DNA of 64,000 nucleotides, taken from positions 16,231 through 80,230 of the forward strand of contig JAURVI010000038.1 of NCBI GenBank assembly GCA_030655515.1, given 5' to 3'. The DNA is from Polaromonas sp. (GTDB lineage: Bacteria > Pseudomonadota > Gammaproteobacteria > Burkholderiales > Burkholderiaceae_C). Below the pieces are notes generated by a model, which was given only the letters and a program-made list of their open reading frames with translations, did not search any database and was not told where the DNA came from. The position numbers were made by a program, and so were the translations under genes. Below are positions 36,648 through 45,485 of the stretch, piece by piece (positions within the stretch are counted from its first letter, which is position 1; the number at the start of each line of letters is the position of its first letter).

Positions 36648-36701
36648 ACGCCGCCTTGAAACTATGACGTGTTACCAACTCATTGACTAGGAGATACCTG
36701 T

Positions 36702-37019
36702 ATGAAATTCGTTTTTACCGCTCCCTTCATCGCCATCGGCCTGCTGGCCGGCTGCGCTTCCAGCCCTGCCGTGCCGCCAGGCATGATGGCCGGCAAGTTC
36801 GTCAGTTTTTCCTGCGAAGGAGGGAAGACCTTTAGTGCCCGCGCTGCCGAAGACGGCAAGACGGTTCGCGTGCGCGGCCACCATGGCAGTGCGGAGCTCG
36901 ACATGAAGAGTGACGGTGTGTACGAAGGCGACGGCTACACGCTGATGACCAAGGGGGCAGATGGCGTCAGCCTGATGCACTCCGGCAAGCCTGAAGGCAA
37001 AAGCTGCAAGCCAGCCTGA
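36702..37019 (+). CDS. MliC-like outer-membrane lipoprotein
   Basis: A 105-residue lipoprotein. The lipobox is LLAGC (Cys19) after a short hydrophobic signal. The mature part resembles the MliC/PliC c-type lysozyme inhibitor fold: FSCEGGKTFSARAAEDGKTVRV, then YEGDGYTLMTKGADGVSLMHSG and a second and third cysteine (FSCE, KSCKP) that could form the family disulfide. Inhibition of lysozyme is inferred from weak similarity. The gene is monocistronic between cheX-like and pstS, with its own Pho box, so it is likely induced by phosphate limitation. Confidence 0.68.
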   Translation: MKFVFTAPFIAIGLLAGCASSPAVPPGMMAGKFVSFSCEGGKTFSARAAEDGKTVRVRGHHGSAELDMKSDGVYEGDGYTLMTKGADGVSLMHSGKPEGKSCKPA

Positions 37020-37021
37020 TT

Positions 37022-37039
37022 TCGTCATTAAACTGTCAT
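37022..37039 (+). promoter_or_regulatory. Pho box upstream of pstS
   Basis: TCGTCATTAAACTGTCAT, with two (C/T)(C/T)GTCAT units 11 bases apart and the AAA spacer typical of E. coli Pho boxes. ACATAAAGT about 10 bases further on may be the -10 region. It lies 54 bp before the pstS start codon, directly after the stop codon of the lipoprotein gene. Confidence 0.85.
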
Positions 37040-37092
37040 GTTAATGACATAAAGTAAGTGCAAGTTTGTTTATTTCTCCGAAAGGAACTCTC

Positions 37093-38094
37093 ATGAAATC
37101 TTTCCCGATCAAATCCATGCTGGCCATCTCCACGCTGGCTTTTCTCGGCGCAGTGCCTTTGGCCGGTTTTGCGCAGGTTGTCAAAATTGACGGCTCCAGC
37201 ACGGTCTATCCGGTGACTGAGGCGGTTGCCGAAGAATTCCAGAAGGCCAACAAAGGCCTCAAGGTCACCGTGGGTGTGTCCGGCACCGGCGGTGGCTTCA
37301 AGAAGTTTTGCCGTGGCGAGACCGATATCTCCAATGCATCGCGCCCGATTTCGGCTTCCGAAATGGAAGACTGCCGCAAAATCGGCGTTGAGTACTTCGA
37401 AATGCCCGTCGCCTTTGATGCGCTGACCGTGGTGATCAACCCCAAGAACACATGGCTCAAGCAGGCCACCGTCGCCGAGCTGAAAAAAATGTGGGAACCT
37501 GCGGCCCAGGGCAAAGTCATGCGCTGGAACCAGGTCAACCCGGCATGGCCCGACCAGCCGATGAAATTGTTCGGCGCCGGGTCTGACTCTGGCACCTTCG
37601 ACTACTTCACCGAAGCCATCGTCGGCAAGTCCAAGTCCAGCCGTGGCGATTTCACCGCTTCCGAAGACGACAATGTGCTGGTGCAGGGCGTCGCCGGCGA
37701 CGTCAATGCCATCGGCTACTTCGGTTTTGCGTATTACGCCGAAAACACCAACAAGCTCAAAGCCTTGCCCATCATCGAGAAGGAAGGCAAACCTGCGGTG
37801 TCGCCCAGTGCTGAAACCGTGATCAAGGGCACCTACCAGCCGCTGGCCCGTCCGATCTTCATCTACATCAACGCCAAATCGCTGGCCAAGCCCGAAGTCA
37901 AGAAGTTTGTGGACTTTTACATGAGCCAGGGTGCCAAGATGGCCAAGGAGGTGAAGTACGTTCCCCTGCCGGCTGCTATCTATACGTCAAACATCAAGCA
38001 CATTGCCGAGAATAAGAAGGGCACCATCTTCGGCGGAAAAAACGAAGTGGGCATCAGCATCGAAGAGCTGGTCAAGCGCGAAGCCAAGCTCTAG
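37093..38094 (+). CDS. pstS: Phosphate ABC transporter, periplasmic phosphate-binding protein
   Basis: A 333-residue high-affinity phosphate-binding protein. It has a signal peptide (MLAISTLAFLGAVPLAGFAQ) followed by KIDGSSTVYPVTEAVAEEF, the GVSGTGGGFKKFCRGETDISNASRPI phosphate site, and GSDSGTFDYFTEAIVGK. The start at ATG 37093 has AAAGGAAC upstream and begins the signal peptide. A terminator hairpin follows the gene, so pstS mRNA should exceed that of pstCAB, as is usual for binding proteins. Confidence 0.96.
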   Translation: MKSFPIKSMLAISTLAFLGAVPLAGFAQVVKIDGSSTVYPVTEAVAEEFQKANKGLKVTVGVSGTGGGFKKFCRGETDISNASRPISASEMEDCRKIGVEYFEMPVAFDALTVVINPKNTWLKQATVAELKKMWEPAAQGKVMRWNQVNPAWPDQPMKLFGAGSDSGTFDYFTEAIVGKSKSSRGDFTASEDDNVLVQGVAGDVNAIGYFGFAYYAENTNKLKALPIIEKEGKPAVSPSAETVIKGTYQPLARPIFIYINAKSLAKPEVKKFVDFYMSQGAKMAKEVKYVPLPAAIYTSNIKHIAENKKGTIFGGKNEVGISIEELVKREAKL

Positions 38095-38122
38095 TATCGA
38101 TTTATCCGACGGCTTGAACATG

Positions 38123-38163
38123 ATCTGCCTGCAAGCTTCCCCGAAGCTGCAGGCAGATTTTTG
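38123..38163 (+). terminator. Hairpin between pstS and pstC
   Basis: A long stem ATCTGCCTGC plus AGCTT pairs with AAGCT plus GCAGGCAGAT (one bulged A), followed by TTTTT. It probably causes partial termination that keeps the binding protein in excess over the permease. Confidence 0.85.
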
Positions 38164-38206
38164 TTGATCTGCCGTCTTTTACGAAAACAACAAAACGAAA
38201 CTTACA

Positions 38207-39172
38207 ATGAGTGCCTCTACTACTTCGGACCGCATTGTGATTGCTGAACGATTGACGGGGGCAGCCCGCCTTGCCGAACTGGCTCAAATCAAGGCCGCGC
38301 GCAAACGCAAAGACCGGATCATTGAGTTTGTGCTGCTCATGGCCGCCTGTGTCTCGGTGTTCACCACCCTGGCCATTGTCTATGTCCTGCTCAAAGAATC
38401 CCTGGTTTTCTTCAGCAATGTGCCACTTTGGACATTCCTGACCGATACGCAGTGGACGCCGCTGTTCGACGATGCGCACTTCGGCATCGTGGTGCTGCTG
38501 TCGGGTACGCTGTCGAGCTCGCTGGTGGCCCTGGCCATCGCGATACCGCTGGGCACCATCATTGCCATCTATCTGTCCGAGTTTGCCGAACACCGCGTAC
38601 GCGAGGTGCTCAAGCCCGTGCTGGAGCTGTTGTCCGGGGTGCCGACCATTATTTACGGCTTTTTTGCCCTGCTGGTGCTCACGCCCCTGATTCAAAGAAT
38701 CTACCCCGGCTTGCCTACCTTCAACGTCCTGTCGGCCGGCATTGTGATGGGGATCATGATCATTCCCTACGTGTCGTCCTTGTCCGAGGATGCGATGCGC
38801 GCGGTACCCATGAGTTTGCGCGAGGGCTCATACGCCATGGGCGCCACGCGCTTTCAGACCGCCACGCGAGTCGTGGTGCCGGCGGCTTTCTCCGGTATTG
38901 CGTCGGCCTACATTTTGGGTATATCGCGTGCGGTGGGGGAGACCATGATTCTCGCGGTGGCTGCCGGGATGCAGCCCAACCTGACGCTTAATCCGCTGGA
39001 GCCTGCGGCCACCATCACGTCCTTCATCGTGCAGGTGGCACTGGGCGACTTGCCGCATGGCAGCGTGGGGTATCAGACTATTTTCGCCGCGGGATTGACG
39101 CTGTTGTTGATCACGCTGATGTTCAATCTTTTGGGCCATTGGCTGCGCCGCAAATACCGGGAGGTTTATTGA
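38207..39172 (+). CDS. pstC: Phosphate ABC transporter permease PstC
   Basis: A 321-residue inner-membrane permease with six predicted helices. The N-terminal cytoplasmic tail precedes helix 1 (IIEFVLLMAACVSVFTTLAIVYVLL). The BPD transporter EAA-type loop is in MSLREGSYAMGATRFQTATRVVVPAAFSGI, with VPTIIYGFFALLVL and ISRAVGETMILAVAAGM typical of PstC. Stop and start codons of pstC and pstA overlap (TGATG). Confidence 0.95.
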   Translation: MSASTTSDRIVIAERLTGAARLAELAQIKAARKRKDRIIEFVLLMAACVSVFTTLAIVYVLLKESLVFFSNVPLWTFLTDTQWTPLFDDAHFGIVVLLSGTLSSSLVALAIAIPLGTIIAIYLSEFAEHRVREVLKPVLELLSGVPTIIYGFFALLVLTPLIQRIYPGLPTFNVLSAGIVMGIMIIPYVSSLSEDAMRAVPMSLREGSYAMGATRFQTATRVVVPAAFSGIASAYILGISRAVGETMILAVAAGMQPNLTLNPLEPAATITSFIVQVALGDLPHGSVGYQTIFAAGLTLLLITLMFNLLGHWLRRKYREVY

Positions 39173-40101
39173 TGAGCCGCAACGCAAACCGCACGCAAGA
39201 GCTGCGTGCCATCATCAGGTCGCACAAGCGCTGGGATGTCATCTTCGGCCTGGTCGGCGTGGCCGCGATCTCCCTGGCGATCCTGACACTGGTCGCTTTG
39301 TTTACGGAAATGGTGATCGACGGTGCTCCGCGGATTTCCACCGAGTTTTTTACCAGCTTCCCATCGCGCAGGGCAGGGCAGGCAGGCATTTTGTCGGCTT
39401 GGGTCGGGTCATTTTTCGTGATGATCGTCACTGCTGTTTTTGCAATACCGGTGGGTATTGCCAGCGCCATCTATCTTGAAGAATACGCCCGCAAAAACTG
39501 GTTCACCGATGTCATCGAGATCAACATCAGCAACCTGGCCGGCGTGCCTTCCATTGTCTACGGTCTGCTGGCGCTCGGGCTGTTTGTCTACACCTTCGGT
39601 TTTGGCCAGAGCATTTTGTCGGCTGGATTGACCTTGGCCTTGTTGATTTTGCCGATTGTCATCGTGACCACGCGCGAATCGCTTCGGTCCATTCCCCAAA
39701 CCGTGCGTGAAGGTGCTTATGCCTGTGGCGCAACCAGGTGGCAAGTGGTCAGCGACCACCTGGTGCCTTACAGCTTGCCGGGCATCCTGACGGGAGTCAT
39801 CATCGGTCTGTCCCGGGCCATCGGCGAGACCGCGCCCATCATCACCATCGGCGCGCTGACGTTCATCGCCTTCCTGCCGCCCGTACCGTTCACGGGAGAC
39901 CCTGCCGCGGGTCTTTTTGACTGGCTTTTTTCCCCATTTACCGTGATGCCGATCCAGATTTTCAACTGGACATCCCGGCCTGACCCGGCCTTTCATGCCA
40001 ACGCCGCGGCGGCAAGTCTGGTGCTGGTGTTCCTGACCCTGGGCATGAATGGCCTGGCCATCTGGCTGCGCTACCGCCTTCGCAAAAATATCAAGTGGTA
40101 A
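39172..40101 (+). CDS. pstA: Phosphate ABC transporter permease PstA
   Basis: A 309-residue inner-membrane permease partner of PstC. Helices run from [24 protein letters not shown] onward. [18 protein letters not shown], the EAA-type loop [29 protein letters not shown] and [18 protein letters not shown] are PstA hallmarks. The start at ATG 39172 overlaps the pstC stop; the frame is open 11 codons further back. Confidence 0.95.
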   Translation: MSRNANRTQELRAIIRSHKRWDVIFGLVGVAAISLAILTLVALFTEMVIDGAPRISTEFFTSFPSRRAGQAGILSAWVGSFFVMIVTAVFAIPVGIASAIYLEEYARKNWFTDVIEINISNLAGVPSIVYGLLALGLFVYTFGFGQSILSAGLTLALLILPIVIVTTRESLRSIPQTVREGAYACGATRWQVVSDHLVPYSLPGILTGVIIGLSRAIGETAPIITIGALTFIAFLPPVPFTGDPAAGLFDWLFSPFTVMPIQIFNWTSRPDPAFHANAAAASLVLVFLTLGMNGLAIWLRYRLRKNIKW

Positions 40102-40124
40102 TCCTTCTCCGAGATCAACGCACC

Positions 40125-40919
40125 ATGCCATCGACCATTACGCTTCCCGACAACGCGCCTGCACTGAAGGCCCAGTCGAAAAATCTCGACTTTTATTACG
40201 GCGCCTTCAAAGCATTGAAGGGTGTCACCATGCCGATCTACGAGAACAAGGTCACGGCCTTGATCGGACCCAGCGGCTGCGGCAAGTCCACCTATTTGCG
40301 CTGCTTCAACCGCATGCACGACCTTTACCCAGGGCATCGCTATGACGGCAAGATCGAGCTTTACCCGGACGATGTGGACATCCTTGACCATGCGGTGGAC
40401 CCGATCGAAGTGCGCATGCGCATCTCCATGGTGTTTCAGAAACCGAATCCGTTTCCCAAATCCATCTTTGAAAACGTGGCCTACGGCCTGCGTGTGCGCG
40501 GTGAAAAATCGGAGAGCTATCTTGAAGACAAAGTGGAGGCCGCCCTCAAGGCCGCCGCCATCTGGAACGAGGTCAAAGACCGGATGACCGAGTCGGCCAC
40601 CAACCTGTCCGGTGGTCAGCAGCAGCGTTTGTGCATTGCCCGGTCGCTGGCAACCGACCCGGAGATCATCCTGTTTGACGAGCCCACGTCGTCCCTGGAC
40701 CCGATCGCCACCGGAAGCATTGAAGAACTCATCGGCGAGATCAAAAACCAGGTCACGATCCTGATCGTGACGCACAACATGCAGCAGGCGGCCCGTGTGT
40801 CGGACTACGTGTCCTACATGTACCTGGGCGAGATGGTGGAATACGGCGTTACCAGTGATATCTTCATGAAGCCGAAACGCCAGGAAACCGAAGACTATAT
40901 TACCGGAAGGTTTGGCTAA
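40125..40919 (+). CDS. pstB: Phosphate ABC transporter ATPase PstB
   Basis: A 264-residue cytoplasmic ATPase that powers PstCA. It shows [15 protein letters not shown], Walker [12 protein letters not shown], the Q loop [22 protein letters not shown], the signature [16 protein letters not shown], Walker [14 protein letters not shown], and the H loop [10 protein letters not shown] place the start at ATG 40125. It lies two bases before phoU. Confidence 0.97.
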   Translation: MPSTITLPDNAPALKAQSKNLDFYYGAFKALKGVTMPIYENKVTALIGPSGCGKSTYLRCFNRMHDLYPGHRYDGKIELYPDDVDILDHAVDPIEVRMRISMVFQKPNPFPKSIFENVAYGLRVRGEKSESYLEDKVEAALKAAAIWNEVKDRMTESATNLSGGQQQRLCIARSLATDPEIILFDEPTSSLDPIATGSIEELIGEIKNQVTILIVTHNMQQAARVSDYVSYMYLGEMVEYGVTSDIFMKPKRQETEDYITGRFG

Positions 40920-40921
40920 TC

Positions 40922-41623
40922 ATGACCGATAAACACTTGTCCAGCCAGTTTGACAGCGAACTCAGCGGTGTGTCATCACGCGTGATGGAAATGGGCGGCC
41001 TGGTTGAGTCCCAGATTCGAACCGCCGTCTACGCCCTGTCCCAGTTCAGCAGCGAGGCGGCCGATCAGGTGACCGAGCTGGAAACAAGCGTCAACACGAT
41101 GGAGATCGACATCGACCGCGAGCTGTCGTCCATCATTGCGCGCCGCCAGCCGACGGCGAGGGATCTGCGCTTGCTGATCGCGATCTCCAAAACCACCGCC
41201 AACCTGGAGCGCGCCGGCGACGAAGCCGAAAAAATTGCCCGCATGGTCCGCTCCATCATTGAGAGTGGTGCCGCGCGGGCCTTGCCTGCCTCCGAATTGC
41301 GCGTGGCGGCCGACCTGGCCTCCGGGCTGTTGCGCAAGGCGCTTGATGCGTTTGCGCGGCTCGATGCCAACGCCGCCGTGTCCATCCTCAAGGAAGACGA
41401 TGCGATTGATAAAGAGTTCGACGGGTTTGTGCGCAAGCTGATCACTTACATGATGGAAGATCCACGGACCATTTCATCCAGTCTGGATCTGCTGTTCCTG
41501 GCCAAAGCCATTGAGCGCATCGGCGACCATGCCAAAAACATCGCCGAGTTCATTATTTATGTGGTCAAAGGTGCCGATGTTCGCCATACCTCCATGGAGA
41601 CCATCGAGTCGGTGGTTCGATGA
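40922..41623 (+). CDS. phoU: Phosphate signalling regulator PhoU
   Basis: A 233-residue helical protein that links Pst transport activity to PhoR and keeps the Pho regulon off when phosphate is plentiful. Two PhoU repeats each hold the E/D-x3-D type metal motif: LETSVNTMEIDIDRELSSIIARRQP and LKEDDAIDKEFDGFVRKLITYMMEDP. The KAIERIGDHAKNIAEFIIYVVKG block is highly conserved. The stop overlaps the phoB start (ATGA). Confidence 0.96.
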   Translation: MTDKHLSSQFDSELSGVSSRVMEMGGLVESQIRTAVYALSQFSSEAADQVTELETSVNTMEIDIDRELSSIIARRQPTARDLRLLIAISKTTANLERAGDEAEKIARMVRSIIESGAARALPASELRVAADLASGLLRKALDAFARLDANAAVSILKEDDAIDKEFDGFVRKLITYMMEDPRTISSSLDLLFLAKAIERIGDHAKNIAEFIIYVVKGADVRHTSMETIESVVR

Positions 41624-42315
41624 AAACTGTGCCCCGTGTTCTGGTCGTTGAGGATGAACCGGCCATTGCAGAGCTGATTGCCATCAATCTCCGCCACAAC
41701 GGTTTTCAGCCCATTTGGGCGATTGACGGTGAAGCCGCCCAGCGTGAACTGGAGGCGGTGTTGCCTGACGTGATTTTGCTGGACTGGATGCTTCCCGGTC
41801 AAAGCGGCTTGTCGCTGGCCAAAAAATGGCGGGCGCACGCAAGAACCAAACCGATTCCGATTCTGATGATCACCGCTCGCGGCGATGAGCCCGACAAGAT
41901 CGCGGGCCTGGACGCCGGCGCGGACGACTACATCACCAAACCCTTTTCCACCCAGGAACTGCTGGCCCGCATACGCGCGGTGCTGCGCAGGCGTTCACCC
42001 GAGCAGGCCAAGGACAGCGTGACGCTGGATGCGCTGGAACTCGATGCCGCGACCTACCGGGTTTCCTACCAGGGACAGAACCTGAAGCTCGGTCCGACCG
42101 AGTTCAAGTTGCTGCACTACCTGATGAAACACGCCGAACGGGTACACAGCCGGGGGCAACTGCTGGACAAGGTCTGGGGTGACCATGTCTTCATTGAAGA
42201 GCGTACCGTTGATGTTCACGTCAAGCGGCTGCGCGAGGCCCTGGGTGCGGCCGGCGCCATGGTGGAGACGGTGCGCGGCGCAGGCTACCGCATGACAGCC
42301 CATCCGTCCGTTTAG
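41620..42315 (+). CDS. phoB: Phosphate regulon response regulator PhoB
   Basis: A 231-residue regulator that binds Pho boxes when phosphorylated. The receiver has VVEDE (Glu11-Asp12), Asp55 in ILLDWMLPGQSG, and KPFSTQELLARIRAVLRR. The winged helix has LKLGPTEFKLLHYLMKHAERVHSRGQLLDKVWG and RTVDVHVKRLREAL, the PhoB-specific version. Its targets probably include the five Pho boxes in this window. A GC-rich palindromic repeat separates it from phoR. Confidence 0.96.
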   Translation: MKTVPRVLVVEDEPAIAELIAINLRHNGFQPIWAIDGEAAQRELEAVLPDVILLDWMLPGQSGLSLAKKWRAHARTKPIPILMITARGDEPDKIAGLDAGADDYITKPFSTQELLARIRAVLRRRSPEQAKDSVTLDALELDAATYRVSYQGQNLKLGPTEFKLLHYLMKHAERVHSRGQLLDKVWGDHVFIEERTVDVHVKRLREALGAAGAMVETVRGAGYRMTAHPSV

Positions 42316-42325
42316 CGTGCGCAGC

Positions 42326-42400
42326 GCCGGGCCGCCCCCAGCAAGCACAGCCCCCTCGGGGGGCAGAGCGCTACACGCAAGTGAGCGAACGTGGAGGCCA
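42326..42400 (+). repeat. Dispersed GC-rich palindromic repeat between phoB and phoR
   Basis: CGGGCCGCCCCCAGC, palindrome GCCCCCTCGGGGGGC (42350-42364), CTACACGCAAGTGAGCGAACGTGGAGGC. Block order and spacing match the copies at 1-192, 17313-17391 (minus), 47936-48007 and 52634-52722 (minus). It sits in the 118-bp gap between phoB and phoR. A strong hairpin there could lower phoR expression relative to phoB. Confidence 0.88.
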
Positions 42401-42433
42401 GGTTAGCGAAATGCTTTCCTGCACAATTCCTGC

Positions 42434-43759
42434 ATGATTTGGCGCGTCTTTCGGTTTTTTCTTTTTCAGATGGCTGGGGCTCTTCTGGGCTGGTTTCTGC
42501 CGCTGGATCAACCCCTGCATGGCTTGCTGCTTGGGATCGTGCTGGCCAGCGCACTTTGGGTGCTGCTGGATTTGTGGCGCGGCATGATCTTGTTGGCGTG
42601 GCTCAAGGAAGGCGACACGGCTTCGCGGACACGGGTCGGTGGGCTGTGGGGCGAGGTGGCTGACCGGACCTGGCGTCTGACCCAATCACGCGATAAAAAA
42701 GTGGCGGAAAGCCAGGGCCGGCTCAACGAATTTCTGGCGGCGATCCAGTCCTCTCCCAACGGCGTGGTGCTGCTGGATGCGAAAGACTGCATTGAATGGT
42801 GCAACGAGACGGCCGCGGGTCATTTTGGCTTTGATCCGCAGCGCGATGTCCTGCAGCACATCGGCAACCTGCTGCGCGATCCCGTGTTTGTGGCCTATCT
42901 CAATGGCGAAAACTACGCCGAAGATATTGTCATTGTCGGCCCGCGCAGCTCGGCGAGCCGGCCGGTCCAATTGGCGGTCCATTTGCACCGCTACGGAGAG
43001 GGCCGCAAATTGCTGCTGTCGCGTGATGTCACATCGGTCGAGCAGGCGGAGGTGATGCGGCGCGATTTCGTGGCCAACGTTTCGCATGAAATCCGCACGC
43101 CCCTGACGGTGTTGGGGGGTTTTGTCGAGACCCTGCAAACCCTGCCGCTGAGCGACGAGGAACGCGCGCATTACCTTGAACTGATGGCCCAGCAGGCACG
43201 GCGCATGCAAACGCTTGTCAGCGATCTGTTGACACTGTCCAGGCTGGAGGGGAGTCCGCCGCCAGGCACCGAGGAATGGGTCCCGGTCGCCGAGCTGATG
43301 GCGCTGTGTGAGCAGGATGGAGGCGATCTGTCGAAAATGCTGGTCACGCAAAGTCATGACTTGCGGTTCAGCGTCGCGGGTCATCATGAAATTGCAGGCT
43401 CCCATTCAGAGCTTTTGAGTGCCATGTCCAATCTGGTCAGCAATGCGGTACGTTACACCCCTGCAGGCGGATCCATAGAGGTCCAATGGCAAAACATGGC
43501 AGACGGGCGGGCAGAGTTTTCAGTCAAAGACTCCGGCCCTGGCATCGCGCCGGAACACATTCCGCGCCTGACCGAACGCTTTTACCGGGTGGACCGCAGC
43601 CGTTCGCGCGAGACCGGAGGCACCGGCCTGGGCCTGGCGATTGTCAAACACGTGGCTCAGCGCCACGGCGCCGAGCTGCACATCGAAAGCCGGCCCGGAC
43701 ACGGCTCGCGGTTTTCAATTGTCTTTCCGGCCACGCGGGTGCGACCGATTCCGTCCTGA
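42434..43759 (+). CDS. phoR: Phosphate regulon sensor kinase PhoR
   Basis: A 441-residue inner-membrane histidine kinase. It has two N-terminal hydrophobic helices (FRFFLFQMAGALLGWFLPL and LLLGIVLASALWVLLDLW), a charged linker, a PAS domain (about residues 100-195, NGVVLLDAKDCIEWCNETAAGHFG), His218 in VSHEIRTPLTVLGGFVETL, N box NLVSNAVRYTPAGG, and glycine boxes KDSGPGIA and GTGLGLAIV. As in E. coli it lacks a real periplasmic sensor, consistent with sensing through PstSCAB-PhoU. It closes the pst-pho gene run. Confidence 0.95.
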   Translation: MIWRVFRFFLFQMAGALLGWFLPLDQPLHGLLLGIVLASALWVLLDLWRGMILLAWLKEGDTASRTRVGGLWGEVADRTWRLTQSRDKKVAESQGRLNEFLAAIQSSPNGVVLLDAKDCIEWCNETAAGHFGFDPQRDVLQHIGNLLRDPVFVAYLNGENYAEDIVIVGPRSSASRPVQLAVHLHRYGEGRKLLLSRDVTSVEQAEVMRRDFVANVSHEIRTPLTVLGGFVETLQTLPLSDEERAHYLELMAQQARRMQTLVSDLLTLSRLEGSPPPGTEEWVPVAELMALCEQDGGDLSKMLVTQSHDLRFSVAGHHEIAGSHSELLSAMSNLVSNAVRYTPAGGSIEVQWQNMADGRAEFSVKDSGPGIAPEHIPRLTERFYRVDRSRSRETGGTGLGLAIVKHVAQRHGAELHIESRPGHGSRFSIVFPATRVRPIPS

Positions 43760-43949
43760 TTCCGGCTTTCGTGCTTTGCCGGACGATGAACCAGATGTCA
43801 CCGCCAGAGCGATAGGCAATAGGCCGTCCTCCAAACCTGCGCCCATCAAAAAAAGAGCCGGCGGCTGGTCGAGTGAAATGAATGTGTCATATTGCCCGTG
43901 CAAGATGAATTTCTTCGTACATTTCAGCGTGCCCGTCTTCACAGCCACC

Positions 43950-44387
43950 ATGATTCTCAAACACCCTCTTTCCGCCAATGAAGCGTCCATCATCGCCGTC
44001 GGGGTGCTGGACGACCTGGTGAATGATCTTGTGAAGGCGAGCTGCTTCAAGATATCGCCTGCGTTTCTGGACTGGATCGCCGATGAGGCCACGCCTCTGG
44101 TGGAGCGACGCCTGGCGCGCTCCTTTGACAGTCTACGGTTCGCAGACAGCCTTCGAATGGGCGATCCGCGCATTGCATTGGCCCGCTGGGTGCGCCATTG
44201 GGTGTGTCCATGGATAGTGGTCAACTTCAACGAGCTGGCCGTGTACCTGCCGGAGTTTGCGGAAAGCCGCCCCGCAGGCTTGCAGCCTCGGGCACCCGAA
44301 TCCGTGCGTTTCCCGCGCAAAGCCCAAACCCATCACCACACCCTTCCAGTATCGAGATCGCAACCGATCACCGCCAGCGCGGCATAA
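43950..44387 (+). CDS. Hypothetical protein beside an IS21 remnant
   Basis: A 145-residue open frame with no family I recognise. The first 95 residues (ILKHPLSANEASIIAVGVLDDL, SPAFLDWIADEATPLVERRLARSF, DPRIALARWVRHWVCPWIVV) have a protein-like pattern of alternating charged and hydrophobic residues, but the last 45 are low in hydrophobic residues (KAQTHHHTLPVSRSQPITASAA) and may be translated non-coding DNA. Upstream in-frame ATG codons at 43878 and 43908 are possible. The gap 43760-43949 otherwise shows nothing recognisable. It directly precedes an istB fragment, so it may itself be disrupted. Confidence 0.4.
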   Translation: MILKHPLSANEASIIAVGVLDDLVNDLVKASCFKISPAFLDWIADEATPLVERRLARSFDSLRFADSLRMGDPRIALARWVRHWVCPWIVVNFNELAVYLPEFAESRPAGLQPRAPESVRFPRKAQTHHHTLPVSRSQPITASAA

Positions 44388-44397
44388 AGAGTCACCG

Positions 44398-44487
44398 ATG
44401 GCCTTGCTGGACCGACTCGCGCATCACTGCCATATCGTGGACGCGGGCAACGAATCGCACTCTCGTTTCATTGTGAACAGGCCCTAG
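44398..44487 (+). pseudogene. IstB C-terminal remnant (IS21 family)
   Basis: The 29-residue frame begins MALLDRLAHHCHIVDAGNES. The LLDRL-HHCHIV--GNES string is the C-terminal signature of IstB, the ATP-binding helper protein of IS21-family elements. The rest of istB and all of istA are missing. The fragment converges with the DUF4105 gene, whose stop codon it overlaps. It marks an old insertion and deletion event between phoR and the glycosyltransferase gene. Confidence 0.7.
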
Positions 44488-45485
44488 ACCTTTCCGGCCA
44501 AATCTCCAGGCGGCGTGAGATGGCGCCGGATGCGCGCGGAAAAGTCGGCGCGCTCATCGGTCGCGCGCGCCAGAGCGCCGATGTCGGCTCTAGCCCGCAG
44601 CTCCGCAAACGGCCGGCTCGTATCGATGAGTCCCAGGTCGTAGAGGTACTCCGGCACATAGCCCGATACCAGAATGCGCCAGTCGAACGGCACACGGTGC
44701 CCGGCGGCGCGCACGATCCGCGCAACTTCGGTCGTGCAATTGGAAAATAGTGTGTTGTAGAAACGCGGACGCGCAGCCAGCCGGTTCAACTCCCGGATGT
44801 ACTGCGCAAGCAGACGGCGCCGCATTTCCGGGGTCGAGAAAATGCGGTACAGCAGAACGGTTTCGCGACGGATATTGGTGCGGACATAGACGACATCGGT
44901 TTCGCGGGTGGCGATGATGATGAGCTCATAGGATTTCATGAAACCCGCCAGGCTCGACCAGCGCTCGGTGGTTTCACGTCTGGTCTCGATCGAAAAGGCG
45001 AGCGGCGGCGCGTTGCGAAAGACGAAGCTCACAATCAGATGCGCCATGCGCGGATCGTCCCAGGTCGACACGAACAGATCCAAGGCCTCCAACTCGTCGA
45101 GATCATAGCTGCAGTCTTCCCAGCGCGGCACGAATTCGTGACTGCTTTGCCATTCGAATGCGCGCAGATCGTGCATGGTGAGACGGTTCCCCGCGATTTC
45201 TCCGGTCGCCTGGCGGGCGTTCTCCGCGACCCAATTGCGTCGCGGCAGCGCGCGTATCGATGCCCACCATACCGTCCAGCCCAGGATTGCGAGCACGAAC
45301 ACGAGGCCCGCGGCTGCGGGCTGATCGGGAAGAAGCCAGACGCACGCGAATGCGAGGAACAACCATCCCGCGGCCCATGCCGCCGAATGCCGCGTCCGGC
45401 TGAAGTAAAAAAACGCGGCCACGGCATGCAAGATGCCGAGCACGACGACCACGATGATCGCAACGGATAGGAAATTCAACTGCAT
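44484..45485 (-). CDS. DUF4105-domain inner-membrane protein
   Basis: A 333-residue protein with two or three N-terminal membrane helices (FLSVAIIVVVVLGILHAVAAFFYF, AAWAAGWLFLAFACVWLL, AGLVFVLAILGWTVWW) and a large soluble domain of the DUF4105 family. DUF4105 features include RRNWVAENARQ, NRLTMHDLRAFEW, DDPRMAHLIVSFVF, VYVRTNIRRE and FYNTLFSNCTTEVARIVRAAG, whose Cys could be catalytic. Its function is unknown. It lies next to an IS21 remnant, which suggests acquisition by transfer. The gap 45486-45654 upstream shows no gene. Confidence 0.75.
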   Translation of the reverse strand: MQLNFLSVAIIVVVVLGILHAVAAFFYFSRTRHSAAWAAGWLFLAFACVWLLPDQPAAAGLVFVLAILGWTVWWASIRALPRRNWVAENARQATGEIAGNRLTMHDLRAFEWQSSHEFVPRWEDCSYDLDELEALDLFVSTWDDPRMAHLIVSFVFRNAPPLAFSIETRRETTERWSSLAGFMKSYELIIIATRETDVVYVRTNIRRETVLLYRIFSTPEMRRRLLAQYIRELNRLAARPRFYNTLFSNCTTEVARIVRAAGHRVPFDWRILVSGYVPEYLYDLGLIDTSRPFAELRARADIGALARATDERADFSARIRRHLTPPGDLAGKV

